Shown here piece by piece: positions 27,411 to 36,232 of a DNA stretch of 64,000 bases. This DNA comes from Alteromonas sp. KUL106 (GTDB taxonomy: Bacteria; Pseudomonadota; Gammaproteobacteria; Enterobacterales; Alteromonadaceae), in contig NZ_BLIG01000008.1 in the NCBI RefSeq assembly GCF_009811415.1, forward strand, positions 62,001 through 126,000, in the 5' to 3' direction. A program made the translations under genes and the position numbers. Positions within the stretch are counted from its first letter, which is position 1, and each line of letters begins with the position of its first letter. Below the pieces are notes generated by a model. That model searched no databases. It saw only the letters and a program-made list of their open reading frames with translations, and was not told the DNA's origin.

Positions 27411-30023
27411 TTAAGCAACATTCAATGTTGGAATAATGCGTGCCTTCGCTTCTTCTTCAGCCTTTTTAAAACTCGGCATTTTGTCGAAGTTTAAGTAGCG
27501 GAAAACTTCGCTGGACATGGCATTAATTTTACTTGCGTATTCCATGTATTCTTCGGCGGTTGGTATGCGACCAACGATTGCACCCACAGCGGCAAGCTCT
27601 GCTGATGTCAGATACACATTCGCGCCATCACCCAGGCGGTTAGGGAAGTTACGTGTGGACGTTGAAAGTACGGTTGTCCCTGCATCAACCCGTGCTTGGT
27701 TACCCATACACAACGAGCAGCCCGGCATTTCTGTGCGCACACCAACACGGCCATAGATATTATAATAGCCCTCTTCCATTAGCTGAGCTTTATCCATCTT
27801 AGTCGGTGGCGACATCCATAAACGGGTAGGTAGCGTTTTGTTATACTGTTCTAGGAGTTTACCGGCAGCGCGGAAATGACCAATGTTGGTCATACATGAA
27901 CCAATGAACACCTCGTCTACCTTATCACCTGCAACATCCGATAGGGTTTTCGCGTCATCCGGATCATTAGGGCAACACACAATAGGCTCTTTAATGTCGT
28001 TAAGGTCAATTTCAATTACCTCAGCGTACTCAGCATCTGCGTCGGCGCGCATTAATTCTGGGTTAGCAAGCCATTCCTCCATTTTTTGCGCCCGGCGTTC
28101 TAGCGTACGTGGGTCGCCATAGCCTTCGTTGATCATCCAGCGAAGCATGGTAATGTTTGAACGCAGGTATTCAGCAATCGATGCTTCAGAAAGGTTGATA
28201 GTACAACCTGCAGCTGAACGTTCCGCCGACGCATCCGATAACTCGAACGCCTGTTCTACGGTTAGGTTCTCTAGCCCTTCGATTTCAAGAATACGGCCAG
28301 AGAAGGCATTGATCTTGCCTTTTTTCTCTACCGTCAACAGACCTTGCTTAATGGCGTACAGCGGAATAGCGTGCACAAGATCACGCAGCGTTATACCCGG
28401 CTGCATTTCGCCTTTAAATCGCACCAATACTGACTCGGGCATATCTAGCGGCATAACGCCGGTCGCCGCAGCAAACGCAACTAGACCTGAACCCGCAGGA
28501 AATGAAATACCTAACGGGAAACGGGTGTGAGAATCGCCACCTGTCCCTACTGTATCAGGGAGTAACATGCGGTTTAACCAGCTATGGATAATGCCGTCGC
28601 CCGGACGAAGCGATACACCACCGCGATTCATTATAAAATCAGGTAACGTGTGCTGTGTTTCAATATCCACCGGCTTCGGATAAGCCGCGGTGTGACAGAA
28701 TGACTGCATGGTCAAATCAGCCGTAAAGCCAAGACACGCTAAATCTTTCAGTTCATCACGGGTCATAGGGCCTGTGGTATCTTGCGAACCTACGGTTGTC
28801 ATTTTAGGCTCGCAGTACGTACCGGGGCGAATGCCTTCGACACCACAGGCTTTGCCTACCATTTTCTGCGCTAGCGAGAAGCCCGCGCCGCTGTCTTTGG
28901 GTTGTTCGGGTTTTCTGAACAAGTCCGTCGGGCCTAAACCGAGTGTCTCGCGCGCTTTCTCAGTCAGAGCGCGACCGATAATCAGGTTGATGCGCCCACC
29001 TGCGCGAACCTCATCCAAAATCACCTTTGATTTATAGCTGTATTCTGCGAGAAGCTCACCGGTTTCATGATTAGTGATTTTTCCTTCAAATGGGTAGATG
29101 TCTATCACATCACCCATGTTCATTTTCTCCACATCAGCTTCAAACACCAACGCACCCGCGTCTTCCATCGTATTAAAGAAGATAGGCGCGACTTTTGAAC
29201 CGATGCACACACCACCGCCACGCTTATTGGGCACACCCGGTAAGTCCTCGCCAAAGAACCACAACACTGAGTTCGTTGCTGACTTACGTGAGGAACCTGT
29301 GCCGACTACATCGCCGACGAAAGCAACGGGATAGCCCTTACTTTTGATGTCTTCTATTTGTGCCATCGGACCTTTAACGCCAGGCTCTTCAGGCTCTAGA
29401 CCTTCGCGCGGCATTTTATAAGCTGCAAGGGCGTGCAAGGGGATATCTGGGCGAGACCATGCGTCAGGAGCAGGCGACAAGTCATCAGTATTGGTTTCGC
29501 CTGTAACCTTGAATACGGTGTAAGTAATTTTATCATCCATTACCTTGCGTGACGTGAACCACTCACCCTCTGCCCACGATTTAATGATGTCAGTGGCGTA
29601 CTCGTTACCGGCTTTATGCTTTTCTTCCACATCGTGATACGCATCAAACATCAAAAGTGTGTGTTTCAGCTCTTTGGCAGCCAATGGCGCGAGGTCTTCA
29701 TCGTCAAGTAGCTCTACTAACGTTGCAATGTTATAACCGCCGTGCATATTGCCTAACAGTTCTACGGCTTTTTCCTTTGAAATCAGCTCACAGCTATCTT
29801 CACCTTTTGCGATAGCACTTAAAAAGCCGGCTTTAACGTAAGCCGCTTCATCAACCCCAGGCGGCACTCGCTCTGAAAGAAGCGCTAATAGAAAATCCCC
29901 TTCCCCGTCTGGCGGGTTCTTTAACAAATCAATCAGGCCAGCTACCTGTTCAGCGTTAAGAGGTTTAGGGGGAATATTTTGAGCGGCACGTTCTTCAACG
30001 TGTTTTCGGTAGTCTTGTAACAC
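27411..30023 (-). CDS. acnB: aconitate hydratase B (AcnB)
   Basis: AcnB isomerises citrate to isocitrate in the TCA cycle (and 2-methyl-cis-aconitate in some bacteria) using a 4Fe-4S cluster. The GTG at 30023 was chosen: GAGGAAGAG lies just upstream and the protein then begins VLQDYRKHVEERAA, like E. coli AcnB. The frame continues to 30086 without family similarity. It has 870 residues (E. coli 865). The N-terminal HEAT-like domain is followed by the swivel domain (FVGDVVGTGSSRKSATNSV) and the catalytic domains. Cluster cysteines are Cys710 (GSCMTN), and the pair in GCSLCMGNQ at about 769 and 772. It is very similar to the enterobacterial enzyme throughout. Confidence 0.96.
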   Translation of the reverse strand: MLQDYRKHVEERAAQNIPPKPLNAEQVAGLIDLLKNPPDGEGDFLLALLSERVPPGVDEAAYVKAGFLSAIAKGEDSCELISKEKAVELLGNMHGGYNIATLVELLDDEDLAPLAAKELKHTLLMFDAYHDVEEKHKAGNEYATDIIKSWAEGEWFTSRKVMDDKITYTVFKVTGETNTDDLSPAPDAWSRPDIPLHALAAYKMPREGLEPEEPGVKGPMAQIEDIKSKGYPVAFVGDVVGTGSSRKSATNSVLWFFGEDLPGVPNKRGGGVCIGSKVAPIFFNTMEDAGALVFEADVEKMNMGDVIDIYPFEGKITNHETGELLAEYSYKSKVILDEVRAGGRINLIIGRALTEKARETLGLGPTDLFRKPEQPKDSGAGFSLAQKMVGKACGVEGIRPGTYCEPKMTTVGSQDTTGPMTRDELKDLACLGFTADLTMQSFCHTAAYPKPVDIETQHTLPDFIMNRGGVSLRPGDGIIHSWLNRMLLPDTVGTGGDSHTRFPLGISFPAGSGLVAFAAATGVMPLDMPESVLVRFKGEMQPGITLRDLVHAIPLYAIKQGLLTVEKKGKINAFSGRILEIEGLENLTVEQAFELSDASAERSAAGCTINLSEASIAEYLRSNITMLRWMINEGYGDPRTLERRAQKMEEWLANPELMRADADAEYAEVIEIDLNDIKEPIVCCPNDPDDAKTLSDVAGDKVDEVFIGSCMTNIGHFRAAGKLLEQYNKTLPTRLWMSPPTKMDKAQLMEEGYYNIYGRVGVRTEMPGCSLCMGNQARVDAGTTVLSTSTRNFPNRLGDGANVYLTSAELAAVGAIVGRIPTAEEYMEYASKINAMSSEVFRYLNFDKMPSFKKAEEEAKARIIPTLNVA

Positions 30024-30384
30024 AATCTCTTCCTCTAAGTTAGCTTGCGCAATAGGAGTAAAGGGTCTTGTACGCACTTGACGCAAGGTGTGTTTAATAA
30101 AGCGTTAACAGTATAACTTACGGGCTCATTTTTTGAATTTTAAGCCCTTTGAATTTACTGATAATCGCTATTCAGAACATTATTTTTGAACGAAATATGC
30201 GATTAAACAAAATATAAAGCAACGAAATTAAGTGTTAACGCATGAATCATTTATAGGGTTACATAAGCTGAAGACAAGGGGGGTAGCTTTACGTGACACT
30301 TACTCAATTGGAAAGAACCGTAAACGATAGACAACAGCGACGAGGGACGGCTGAGTGGGACTGCGTAGCAAATTACGCAAAATA
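30024..30384. other. intergenic region upstream of acnB
   Basis: This AT-rich non-coding stretch between acnB and the ligE gene contains a candidate acnB promoter (30110-30137) and a small hairpin (TGCGTA/TACGCA, 30362-30379) beyond the ligase stop without a T-run. No gene was found. Confidence 0.5.
30110..30137 (-). promoter_or_regulatory. candidate sigma-70 promoter of acnB
   Basis: On the minus strand TTCAAA-N16-TATACT resembles a sigma-70 promoter (4 of 6 and 5 of 6 matches). It lies about 87 nt upstream of the GTG start of acnB. It is chosen by eye from an AT-rich region and is therefore weak. Confidence 0.3.
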
Positions 30385-31338
30385 CTATTTTGATAAATCA
30401 GATTGTGGTCTAGTACGAAGGTAGCTTGCAAACCTTGGTTTGCCGTTTTTCGTCACACCGTAAAACTTGAATGTCACCCAACTACCAATAGCAGGAGGTG
30501 ATTGCCGGTCTTTTTCCGAAAAGCCCGTTCCTAATTTAAACTGAATGCCGTCTTGCGTTTCCACTAGAAGCGAGCCCATCAGCCTCTTAAAGCGCCCCTT
30601 GCCGGGTAGGTGTGCCAGTACTCTCGCTTCTGCATCTTCAAATTGTTTTACTTTGAGTAATTTGTCACTGCGCCCTGCTATGTATAGCGCGTGTTCATGA
30701 TGAAGCATTAACCCTTCCCCGCCTTCTCTCGTAACTTGCTTCAACTTTTCTTTAAGGGCATCAAGAGACGTAACCCTAAATTGAGAGACAACGGCAAACG
30801 TTGGACTGGGGGTAGCTTCACCTAGACTGTTAAGCATGTTGAGTCGACTCTCAAAAGGCACACCCGCTATAGGCATATCAAAGGCCATAAATCGCAATGC
30901 AGACCAGCGATTGCAAGACACAGAATTTGCAGCTAGGCTGTGGTCAGCTTCAACGTCAGTACTTAACAGAGCACGAGGCTGGGTATGCGGCTCAACATGA
31001 GGCAGCTTTGAAAGCACAATGGAAGCGGTAAGCTCAAACTTTCCTCTTCCTATCCAAAGTTCCCCGTCAATGGTTGCTTTTGGCCAGTGAGCGGTGAAAC
31101 ACATTGGTGCGAAAATTTTGTTTCCATTACGGGTACGTAACTCGGTACCGTTCCACCTTGCACGAATACCGTCTAGCTTCTCACTCACCCAATAATCCGC
31201 CACGTTAAAATCAGTGTGGCTATGATTATATTGCTTGGCAAGCTGAACCCCTTCAACAATATCAAACTTGTTCTGTGCACAAACGTGAGTAAATGCAGTG
31301 ATTAAAAACACACAGACAGCTGCCAGAAAATAACGCAT
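30385..31338 (-). CDS. periplasmic ATP-dependent DNA ligase (LigE type)
   Basis: This is a minimal ATP-dependent ligase with a signal peptide (1-21, ending VCAQ), so it acts in the periplasm. Motif I is SEKLDGIRARW with the adenylated Lys54. Motif III is likely around FMAFDMP, motif IV is EGGEGLMLH and motif V is LLKVKQF; an OB fold follows (about 235-310). It lacks the extra DNA-binding domains of larger ligases. LigE enzymes are known from marine and naturally competent bacteria, including Alteromonas; a role in handling incoming or extracellular DNA is suggested but unproven. AAGGAACGAG lies before the ATG. The length is 317 residues. Confidence 0.93.
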   Translation of the reverse strand: MRYFLAAVCVFLITAFTHVCAQNKFDIVEGVQLAKQYNHSHTDFNVADYWVSEKLDGIRARWNGTELRTRNGNKIFAPMCFTAHWPKATIDGELWIGRGKFELTASIVLSKLPHVEPHTQPRALLSTDVEADHSLAANSVSCNRWSALRFMAFDMPIAGVPFESRLNMLNSLGEATPSPTFAVVSQFRVTSLDALKEKLKQVTREGGEGLMLHHEHALYIAGRSDKLLKVKQFEDAEARVLAHLPGKGRFKRLMGSLLVETQDGIQFKLGTGFSEKDRQSPPAIGSWVTFKFYGVTKNGKPRFASYLRTRPQSDLSK

Positions 31339-31402
31339 TAGCTCGTTCCTTGAGTTACTAAATACAGCCCGTTCAAGCCATTAGAAAGAGACTAAAACGA
31401 CA

Positions 31403-31427
31403 AAGGCAGAGTAAATTACTCTGCCTT
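31403..31427. terminator. hairpin between small lipoprotein gene and ligE
   Basis: A 12-bp nearly perfect inverted repeat (arms 31403-31414 and 31416-31427, core GGCAGAGTAA/TTACTCTGCC) lies 48 nt beyond the lipoprotein stop. The T-run on the minus strand is short (CTTTGTCGTTTT), so termination strength is uncertain. Confidence 0.5.
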
Positions 31428-31474
31428 CGGTCTTTGTGTAACTGTACGTAGGAAGGTTTTTTCGTATCGCAGCC

Positions 31475-31759
31475 TTAGTCAGTAATAATATCAATTACAG
31501 AGATCAGCACATCCTCAGCAAAAGCTTCTCCTACCGTTCTTTCTTTATCGCGTCGCAATCGGTAAGTTTCTAAGCAGGCATTAAGCTGCGCATCAGCAGT
31601 GTTCACTCCGTGAACATCTGTACTATTTGCTTGCTCAATACAGTGATCGGTTTGCCCTGTTGTAACGGTACTGCACCCACTCATTCCCACGGTAATACCA
31701 GCCATAACAACGACAGTGGCGATCCAGTTTAAATGTGTGAACTTAATTTTGTTGTTCAA
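31475..31759 (-). CDS. small putative lipoprotein, 94 residues
   Basis: I do not recognise the family. An N-terminal hydrophobic segment ends in VGMSGC, a plausible lipobox with Cys29, followed by a Thr/Gln-rich stretch, two further cysteines (HCIEQ and NACLETY) that could form a disulfide, and a hydrophobic C-terminus. The start is TTG at 31759, 6 nt after the stop of the upstream esterase gene, with AAAGGAATAAG upstream. It is therefore probably the second gene of an esterase-lipoprotein operon. Confidence 0.65.
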   Translation of the reverse strand: MNNKIKFTHLNWIATVVVMAGITVGMSGCSTVTTGQTDHCIEQANSTDVHGVNTADAQLNACLETYRLRRDKERTVGEAFAEDVLISVIDIITD

Positions 31760-31765
31760 GTTAGC

Positions 31766-32947
31766 TTATTCCTTTAATAAAGACTGCAAACGCTTTTGTC
31801 TATCTGTAAAAACTTGGTAACCATCGTGCTGCGGAGTCGAAAGCTCCAAAGCCTTGTTTACACTCTCAAGTGCTTTTTTATACTCACCCATTTGTTCGTA
31901 GCCATACGCTATGCCGTTATACGGATCCGGCATTTCGGGGTACTTAGCTATATCGTGCTTAAACAACTCAATAGCCTTGTCGTAATTTTGCGAACGAACA
32001 TAGTGATAACCTAATTCTCGAATTACCCATTCAGGCGCCTCTAATTTTTCCCCACGTTGCTTTGAAACGCGATCGTAATATTTGGCAATGCTTTGAATAT
32101 CGCCATCGAACTGTTCAGGTCTTAAATAAGCTGACAAAAACAGGTTATGATAAGCACTAAAAATAGACGCTGCCGTAACCAAGTTGTGCTGAACACCAGC
32201 ATAGGCATCATTTACCCACCTCAAACCAGCAGGTTGGTTTGCCCGCATACCTAAAATCATATTATCATAGTAGGGTCGCATTGGCGCCGGTTCGTTGCCT
32301 ATAGACGTATAGATATAATGATCCAATTGGCTGGTAGATTTAAAAAATGCAACCGTATTTTTTGCCGGCGCGCCATAGTTCCACCACACTGCAGGGCTAT
32401 AGGCAATCACAGCCTTAAAGAGCTCAGGATTTTGAGTGAGCGCATACAACCCGAATACACCACCAGCGGATCCCCCGGCTATCACCCGAAAATCATGCAC
32501 CCGGTATTTATTCTCGACCATTGGGATAAGTTCAGTGGTTATAAAAGACAAAAAGTTTGCCCCGCCACCGCCATAACCTACTGGCCCGTATGGGTCTTCA
32601 TTTGCCATAGGGAAAAGATCTCGAAAACGGTCCGTATTTTCAATGGCGACTATAATTACTTCTGGCGCAGCATTTTCAGATTGAAGTGATTCAAGTACCG
32701 CATTCATTAAAGGTAGATTAACCGCACCATCTAACCGATAAATGACGGGAAATTTCTTTTCAGGGTTTTCGGCGTAGCTTTTGGGAAGCTGAACTACCAC
32801 TTCTCGTTGCTCGTTTAGCACCTTGGATTGAAGTTTCTCTATATTAAGTGTGTACCCCTGACTGTCGTTGCGTGTTTCGCTGTTAACTGAGAGGCTCGGC
32901 AGAGCAAGGATAAATATGGCAGTAATAATACGTATAGGTGACTTCAA
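31766..32947 (-). CDS. exported esterase-family alpha/beta hydrolase with C-terminal TPRs
   Basis: A signal peptide (about 1-23) is followed by a putative esterase domain (about 35-270) of the Fes/IroE-like type: VIYRLDGAV near the start, the nucleophile elbow AGGSAGG with Ser160, and a candidate catalytic His in GVQHNLV. The C-terminal third (about 300-390) holds two tetratricopeptide-like repeats (YDKAIELFKHDIAKYPE and YKKALESVNKALELS). The substrate is unknown; siderophore esters, sugar esters or peptides are all possible. A TTG at 32947 is the start, with AAAGGA 7 nt upstream. It is likely cotranscribed with the downstream small lipoprotein gene. Confidence 0.82.
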   Translation of the reverse strand: MKSPIRIITAIFILALPSLSVNSETRNDSQGYTLNIEKLQSKVLNEQREVVVQLPKSYAENPEKKFPVIYRLDGAVNLPLMNAVLESLQSENAAPEVIIVAIENTDRFRDLFPMANEDPYGPVGYGGGGANFLSFITTELIPMVENKYRVHDFRVIAGGSAGGVFGLYALTQNPELFKAVIAYSPAVWWNYGAPAKNTVAFFKSTSQLDHYIYTSIGNEPAPMRPYYDNMILGMRANQPAGLRWVNDAYAGVQHNLVTAASIFSAYHNLFLSAYLRPEQFDGDIQSIAKYYDRVSKQRGEKLEAPEWVIRELGYHYVRSQNYDKAIELFKHDIAKYPEMPDPYNGIAYGYEQMGEYKKALESVNKALELSTPQHDGYQVFTDRQKRLQSLLKE

Positions 32948-33089
32948 ATTTAAATCCTTTTATAAGATGCTTTGTTTTTCGGTACTTTTATTTTGGACGT
33001 ACTAGCTTTAAAAATTTACGCGATTAGGCTAAGGGCGTTTTTATTTCTATTTGTTCTATTGCAGGAGTTTATTTGGTTTATCAACAACT

Positions 33090-34820
33090 TCAGCTCCCAG
33101 CATCCACGTTACTCTGTATGTTCTCCTTTGGCAATACAGGGCCTTCTTTAGGTGTTTCTCTGCCCAAGTATTTGGTCAGCATAGCGTATAATTCTATTTT
33201 GTTGACTGGTTTTGTAAGGTACCCATTCATACCAGACGCTAACGCTTTATCTATTTCTTCTACAACCACTGCGGCCGTGAATGCGATAATAGGAATAGTG
33301 ATGTTAGCTTGTCGCAACGCCAAAGCGGCTTCAGAACCATTCATTTCGGGCATGTGTAAATCCATAAGGATAAGGTCGAAATGCTGCTTTTGTGCAATTT
33401 CTACTGCCTCATTGCCGTTATTAGCAATCGTTACTTTTAGCCCTGTGTCTTCTAACAAGGATTTTGCTACTACCTGATTAATGTCGTTATCTTCGGCCAC
33501 CAAAACGGTAAGATTTGAGAATAACGGCGTTTTGTCTTTTTCTTGAACGTCATTTGCACTATCTGCAATCTCAAACGGTAGCTCAAAGTAAAATTCGCTC
33601 CCCTCTCCCACTGCGCTTTTTAGATAAACAGCGCCGCCCATTGCTTCAACTAGGCTTTTCACTATTTGTAACCCCAGCCCTGTTCCACCGTGTACTCGAT
33701 TGATACTGCTATTCGCTTGAGTAAACGCATCAAAAACACGCGTTTGATCGACAAGATCGATACCCTCTCCCGTATCGGTTATAGTAAATCTGACGAATTG
33801 ATGTGTCGGAGATGTTTCTCTCTTCTCCAGAACAAGCGTCACACTCCCCTGCTGCGTGAACTTTATTGCATTGCTTATTAGATTATTAAGCACTTGAGAG
33901 AGGCGCGTTGCGTCACCTACCACCCAAGTATTCAATGTCTTATCTACATTGATTCTTAGTGAAATCCCTTTGTTCTGCGCCAATTGCGCATAGAAAGCTA
34001 CACAATCTTTGGATGTCGCTTTTAAGTCGAAGGGCATAATTTCTAACGCAAGTTTTCCCGCATTCAGTTTGGAAAGATCTAATATGTCGTTCAAAATGCG
34101 ATTGAGCGATAGACCAGAACGCTGAATTTTCTCTAAATTAGGACGCGCGCTTTCCGTGATCTTATGGGAAAGCAACACGTCGGTGAGCCCTAAAATACCG
34201 TTTAGAGGCGTGCGAATTTCATGTGACATTGTGGCTAAAAATTGAGATTGTGCCGCCGAAGCCTGCTTCTCACTTTCAAGGGCTCTATTTAATTCTAGTG
34301 TTTTCTTTTTACTTTCTATAATGGCTTTTTCTAATTGGCTTGCTAATGCGTAAATAAGTAGCGACACGATCAAATTTGTCACACAAAGCCTGAGCCACAA
34401 TCCTTTGTCGTAATTGCCGTCATACAGTGGGACGAGAAATGTGCAACTCGCGAGTACCACCATCGCACTTATTCGCCAGCCATTGGAAAGCAACAATATG
34501 GGAAGTATGGTGGCGATAGGAACGAGTGTAGCTGGCATAAGCCCGTTACTTATCACCAGATAAGGAGCCACTGGAATCGTGAGTAAAGCCCACAACTTAG
34601 CTAAGACCTCTCTGCAGTGTCTTAACGTAACCCCCGCAACAGCAATCGCACACCAAGAAAGACTAAAAAACGACGCCACGTAAACATTTTTGGGTTGAGT
34701 AAAAGCGATAACTGCCAAGATCAATAACGAAAAAACCAACAGAATTTTAAACCCTGCAATTCTCAAGGCCATTGTCACTTCGCCAAATGATTCGGGCTTT
34801 GTAGTGTTCTGCTTCGACAT
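33090..34820 (-). CDS. hybrid sensor histidine kinase
   Basis: About five or six N-terminal membrane segments (about 17-180) without a recognisable periplasmic sensor are followed by a coiled coil, a HisKA domain with phospho-accepting His200 (ATMSHEIRTPLNG), an ATPase domain (N box NNLISNAIKFT, DTGEGI, GGTGLGLQIV) and a receiver domain with Asp487 (DLILMDLHMPEMNG) and the conserved Lys in TKPVNK. No Hpt domain or cognate regulator gene is adjacent, so phosphate must go elsewhere. The ATG at 34820 is preferred over the open frame to 34916 because it begins a plausible cytosolic N-terminus, though no good Shine-Dalgarno is seen. The length is 576 residues. Confidence 0.9.
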   Translation of the reverse strand: MSKQNTTKPESFGEVTMALRIAGFKILLVFSLLILAVIAFTQPKNVYVASFFSLSWCAIAVAGVTLRHCREVLAKLWALLTIPVAPYLVISNGLMPATLVPIATILPILLLSNGWRISAMVVLASCTFLVPLYDGNYDKGLWLRLCVTNLIVSLLIYALASQLEKAIIESKKKTLELNRALESEKQASAAQSQFLATMSHEIRTPLNGILGLTDVLLSHKITESARPNLEKIQRSGLSLNRILNDILDLSKLNAGKLALEIMPFDLKATSKDCVAFYAQLAQNKGISLRINVDKTLNTWVVGDATRLSQVLNNLISNAIKFTQQGSVTLVLEKRETSPTHQFVRFTITDTGEGIDLVDQTRVFDAFTQANSSINRVHGGTGLGLQIVKSLVEAMGGAVYLKSAVGEGSEFYFELPFEIADSANDVQEKDKTPLFSNLTVLVAEDNDINQVVAKSLLEDTGLKVTIANNGNEAVEIAQKQHFDLILMDLHMPEMNGSEAALALRQANITIPIIAFTAAVVVEEIDKALASGMNGYLTKPVNKIELYAMLTKYLGRETPKEGPVLPKENIQSNVDAGS

Positions 34821-35114
34821 TGGGCGTCTATGATAATAAATAGCTGATAACCCAGTATAAGTTCGAAAACGCAACTCTGCATAAAAATAATGTAGACAGC
34901 GTAATATGATTAGCAAAAAGCGCGACTCCGGCTACGCTATTGACCGGATTTTAAGGCACAATATGTTGGTTGCGTATTGGCTCGAACTTTGCGAGTACTT
35001 TGCGAGAGCTTTGCTAAATACAACCATAGCCACAGCATTCTGCTGGTTTAAAACAAGTTTTCTACCCATTTAATGCACCACATAGGTGCGCCAAATAGAT
35101 TAAATAAGGTCACT

Positions 35115-36119
35115 ATGCGCTTAAGTAGTTTTGTTTTTTTCGTGTGTATATCCCTGTCATCACTCGCCAATGATGACACCCGCCAATACGGCCCAAAAGA
35201 TTTTTCAGATGTTCCCAATAAGTGGACTGCGGTGGTTGCTGCCTATGAACCCGAGATTGAAGCTATTGACGCCGCCTTTGCGACGATGGACGATGCTCAA
35301 ATTACACAAACTCTCTATATCAAAGGAGTTAAGTATCAACTAGGCACCTACAAAGGCGAGCCCATCGTCGTGTTTAGTACCGGCGTCAGTATCACTAATG
35401 CGGCAATGACGGTGCAGATGGCCTTGGACTATTTCCCTATTGATAAGCTGGTGATGATGGGGATTGCAGGTGCAATTAATCCTAAATACACGCCTGGGGA
35501 TATTGCCGTGCCTGAGCGCTGGTACTTCCACGATGAATCTGTCTATATCAACCCGAAAAAGGATGATGCGAGCACCTACGAGCTTCCGGACTACTACACC
35601 AAACAGCTCGAGTACTATAAAGCGCGACGGGAGACGGATAAGCACTCGCCTAACTATAAAAATATTGGGTTTATTCACCCTACCGAAGTAGCGGTAGTGA
35701 AAGAAGGTTGGGATACCCGCAGAAGAATGCCATATTTCACCGCCGATAAAACGTTATTGGAAATGGCAAAGCGCGCGATCACAAAAATCCCGCCTATTAC
35801 TATGCCATCTGGTAAAGAAATACTGGTTGATATAGGTGGAAATGGAGTAACGGGCTCAGTATTCGTGGACAATGCTAAATACCGCGAGTGGCTGCGTGAC
35901 GTATACACTGCCGATGTAGCAGAGATGGAATCGGCAACCGTCGCACAGGTAAGCTTTGTTAACGATGTAGATTGGTTGATTATTCGCTCAATAAGCGATC
36001 TAGCAGGTGGCCAGCACGGCAAGAATGTAGAGAATGTCTTTGACGCAATAGCCTCTGGGACCGGCACCAAATTACTACTTGGTATACTCGATGAGCTCGT
36101 AACAACCGAGCCTCAGTAA
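35115..36119 (+). CDS. exported purine nucleosidase/phosphorylase-family protein
   Basis: A signal peptide (MRLSSFVFFVCISLSSLA) precedes a PNP/UDP-phosphorylase superfamily domain. Characteristic features are VVFSTGVSITNAAMTVQ, MMGIAGAINPKYTPGDIAVP, AEMESATVAQV and the base-binding Asp in RSISDLAGG, as in MTA/SAH nucleosidases. The export signal implies a periplasmic enzyme acting on nucleosides taken up across the outer membrane. The ATG at 35115 has TAAGG about 6 nt upstream; the open frame extends to 35073. It has 334 residues and is divergent from the hybrid kinase. The exact substrate cannot be told. Confidence 0.85.
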   Translation: MRLSSFVFFVCISLSSLANDDTRQYGPKDFSDVPNKWTAVVAAYEPEIEAIDAAFATMDDAQITQTLYIKGVKYQLGTYKGEPIVVFSTGVSITNAAMTVQMALDYFPIDKLVMMGIAGAINPKYTPGDIAVPERWYFHDESVYINPKKDDASTYELPDYYTKQLEYYKARRETDKHSPNYKNIGFIHPTEVAVVKEGWDTRRRMPYFTADKTLLEMAKRAITKIPPITMPSGKEILVDIGGNGVTGSVFVDNAKYREWLRDVYTADVAEMESATVAQVSFVNDVDWLIIRSISDLAGGQHGKNVENVFDAIASGTGTKLLLGILDELVTTEPQ

Positions 36120-36176
36120 CCCCAAATGGGTCAATGTACTCTGACCCTCATCTTCCTCAACCTCATTATTATAGAT

Positions 36177-36206
36177 AAAAAAAGCCCCAACCAAGGTTGG
36201 GGCTTT
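36177..36206. terminator. bidirectional terminator between nucleosidase and second aconitase
   Basis: A 12-bp perfect stem (36181-36192 with 36195-36206, core GCCCCAACC/GGTTGGGGC) separates convergent genes. T7 follows on the minus strand, just beyond the aconitase stop; the plus strand has a shorter T stretch. Confidence 0.85.
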
Positions 36207-36232
36207 CTAATGTTTTATTAAGCGTTAAATGC

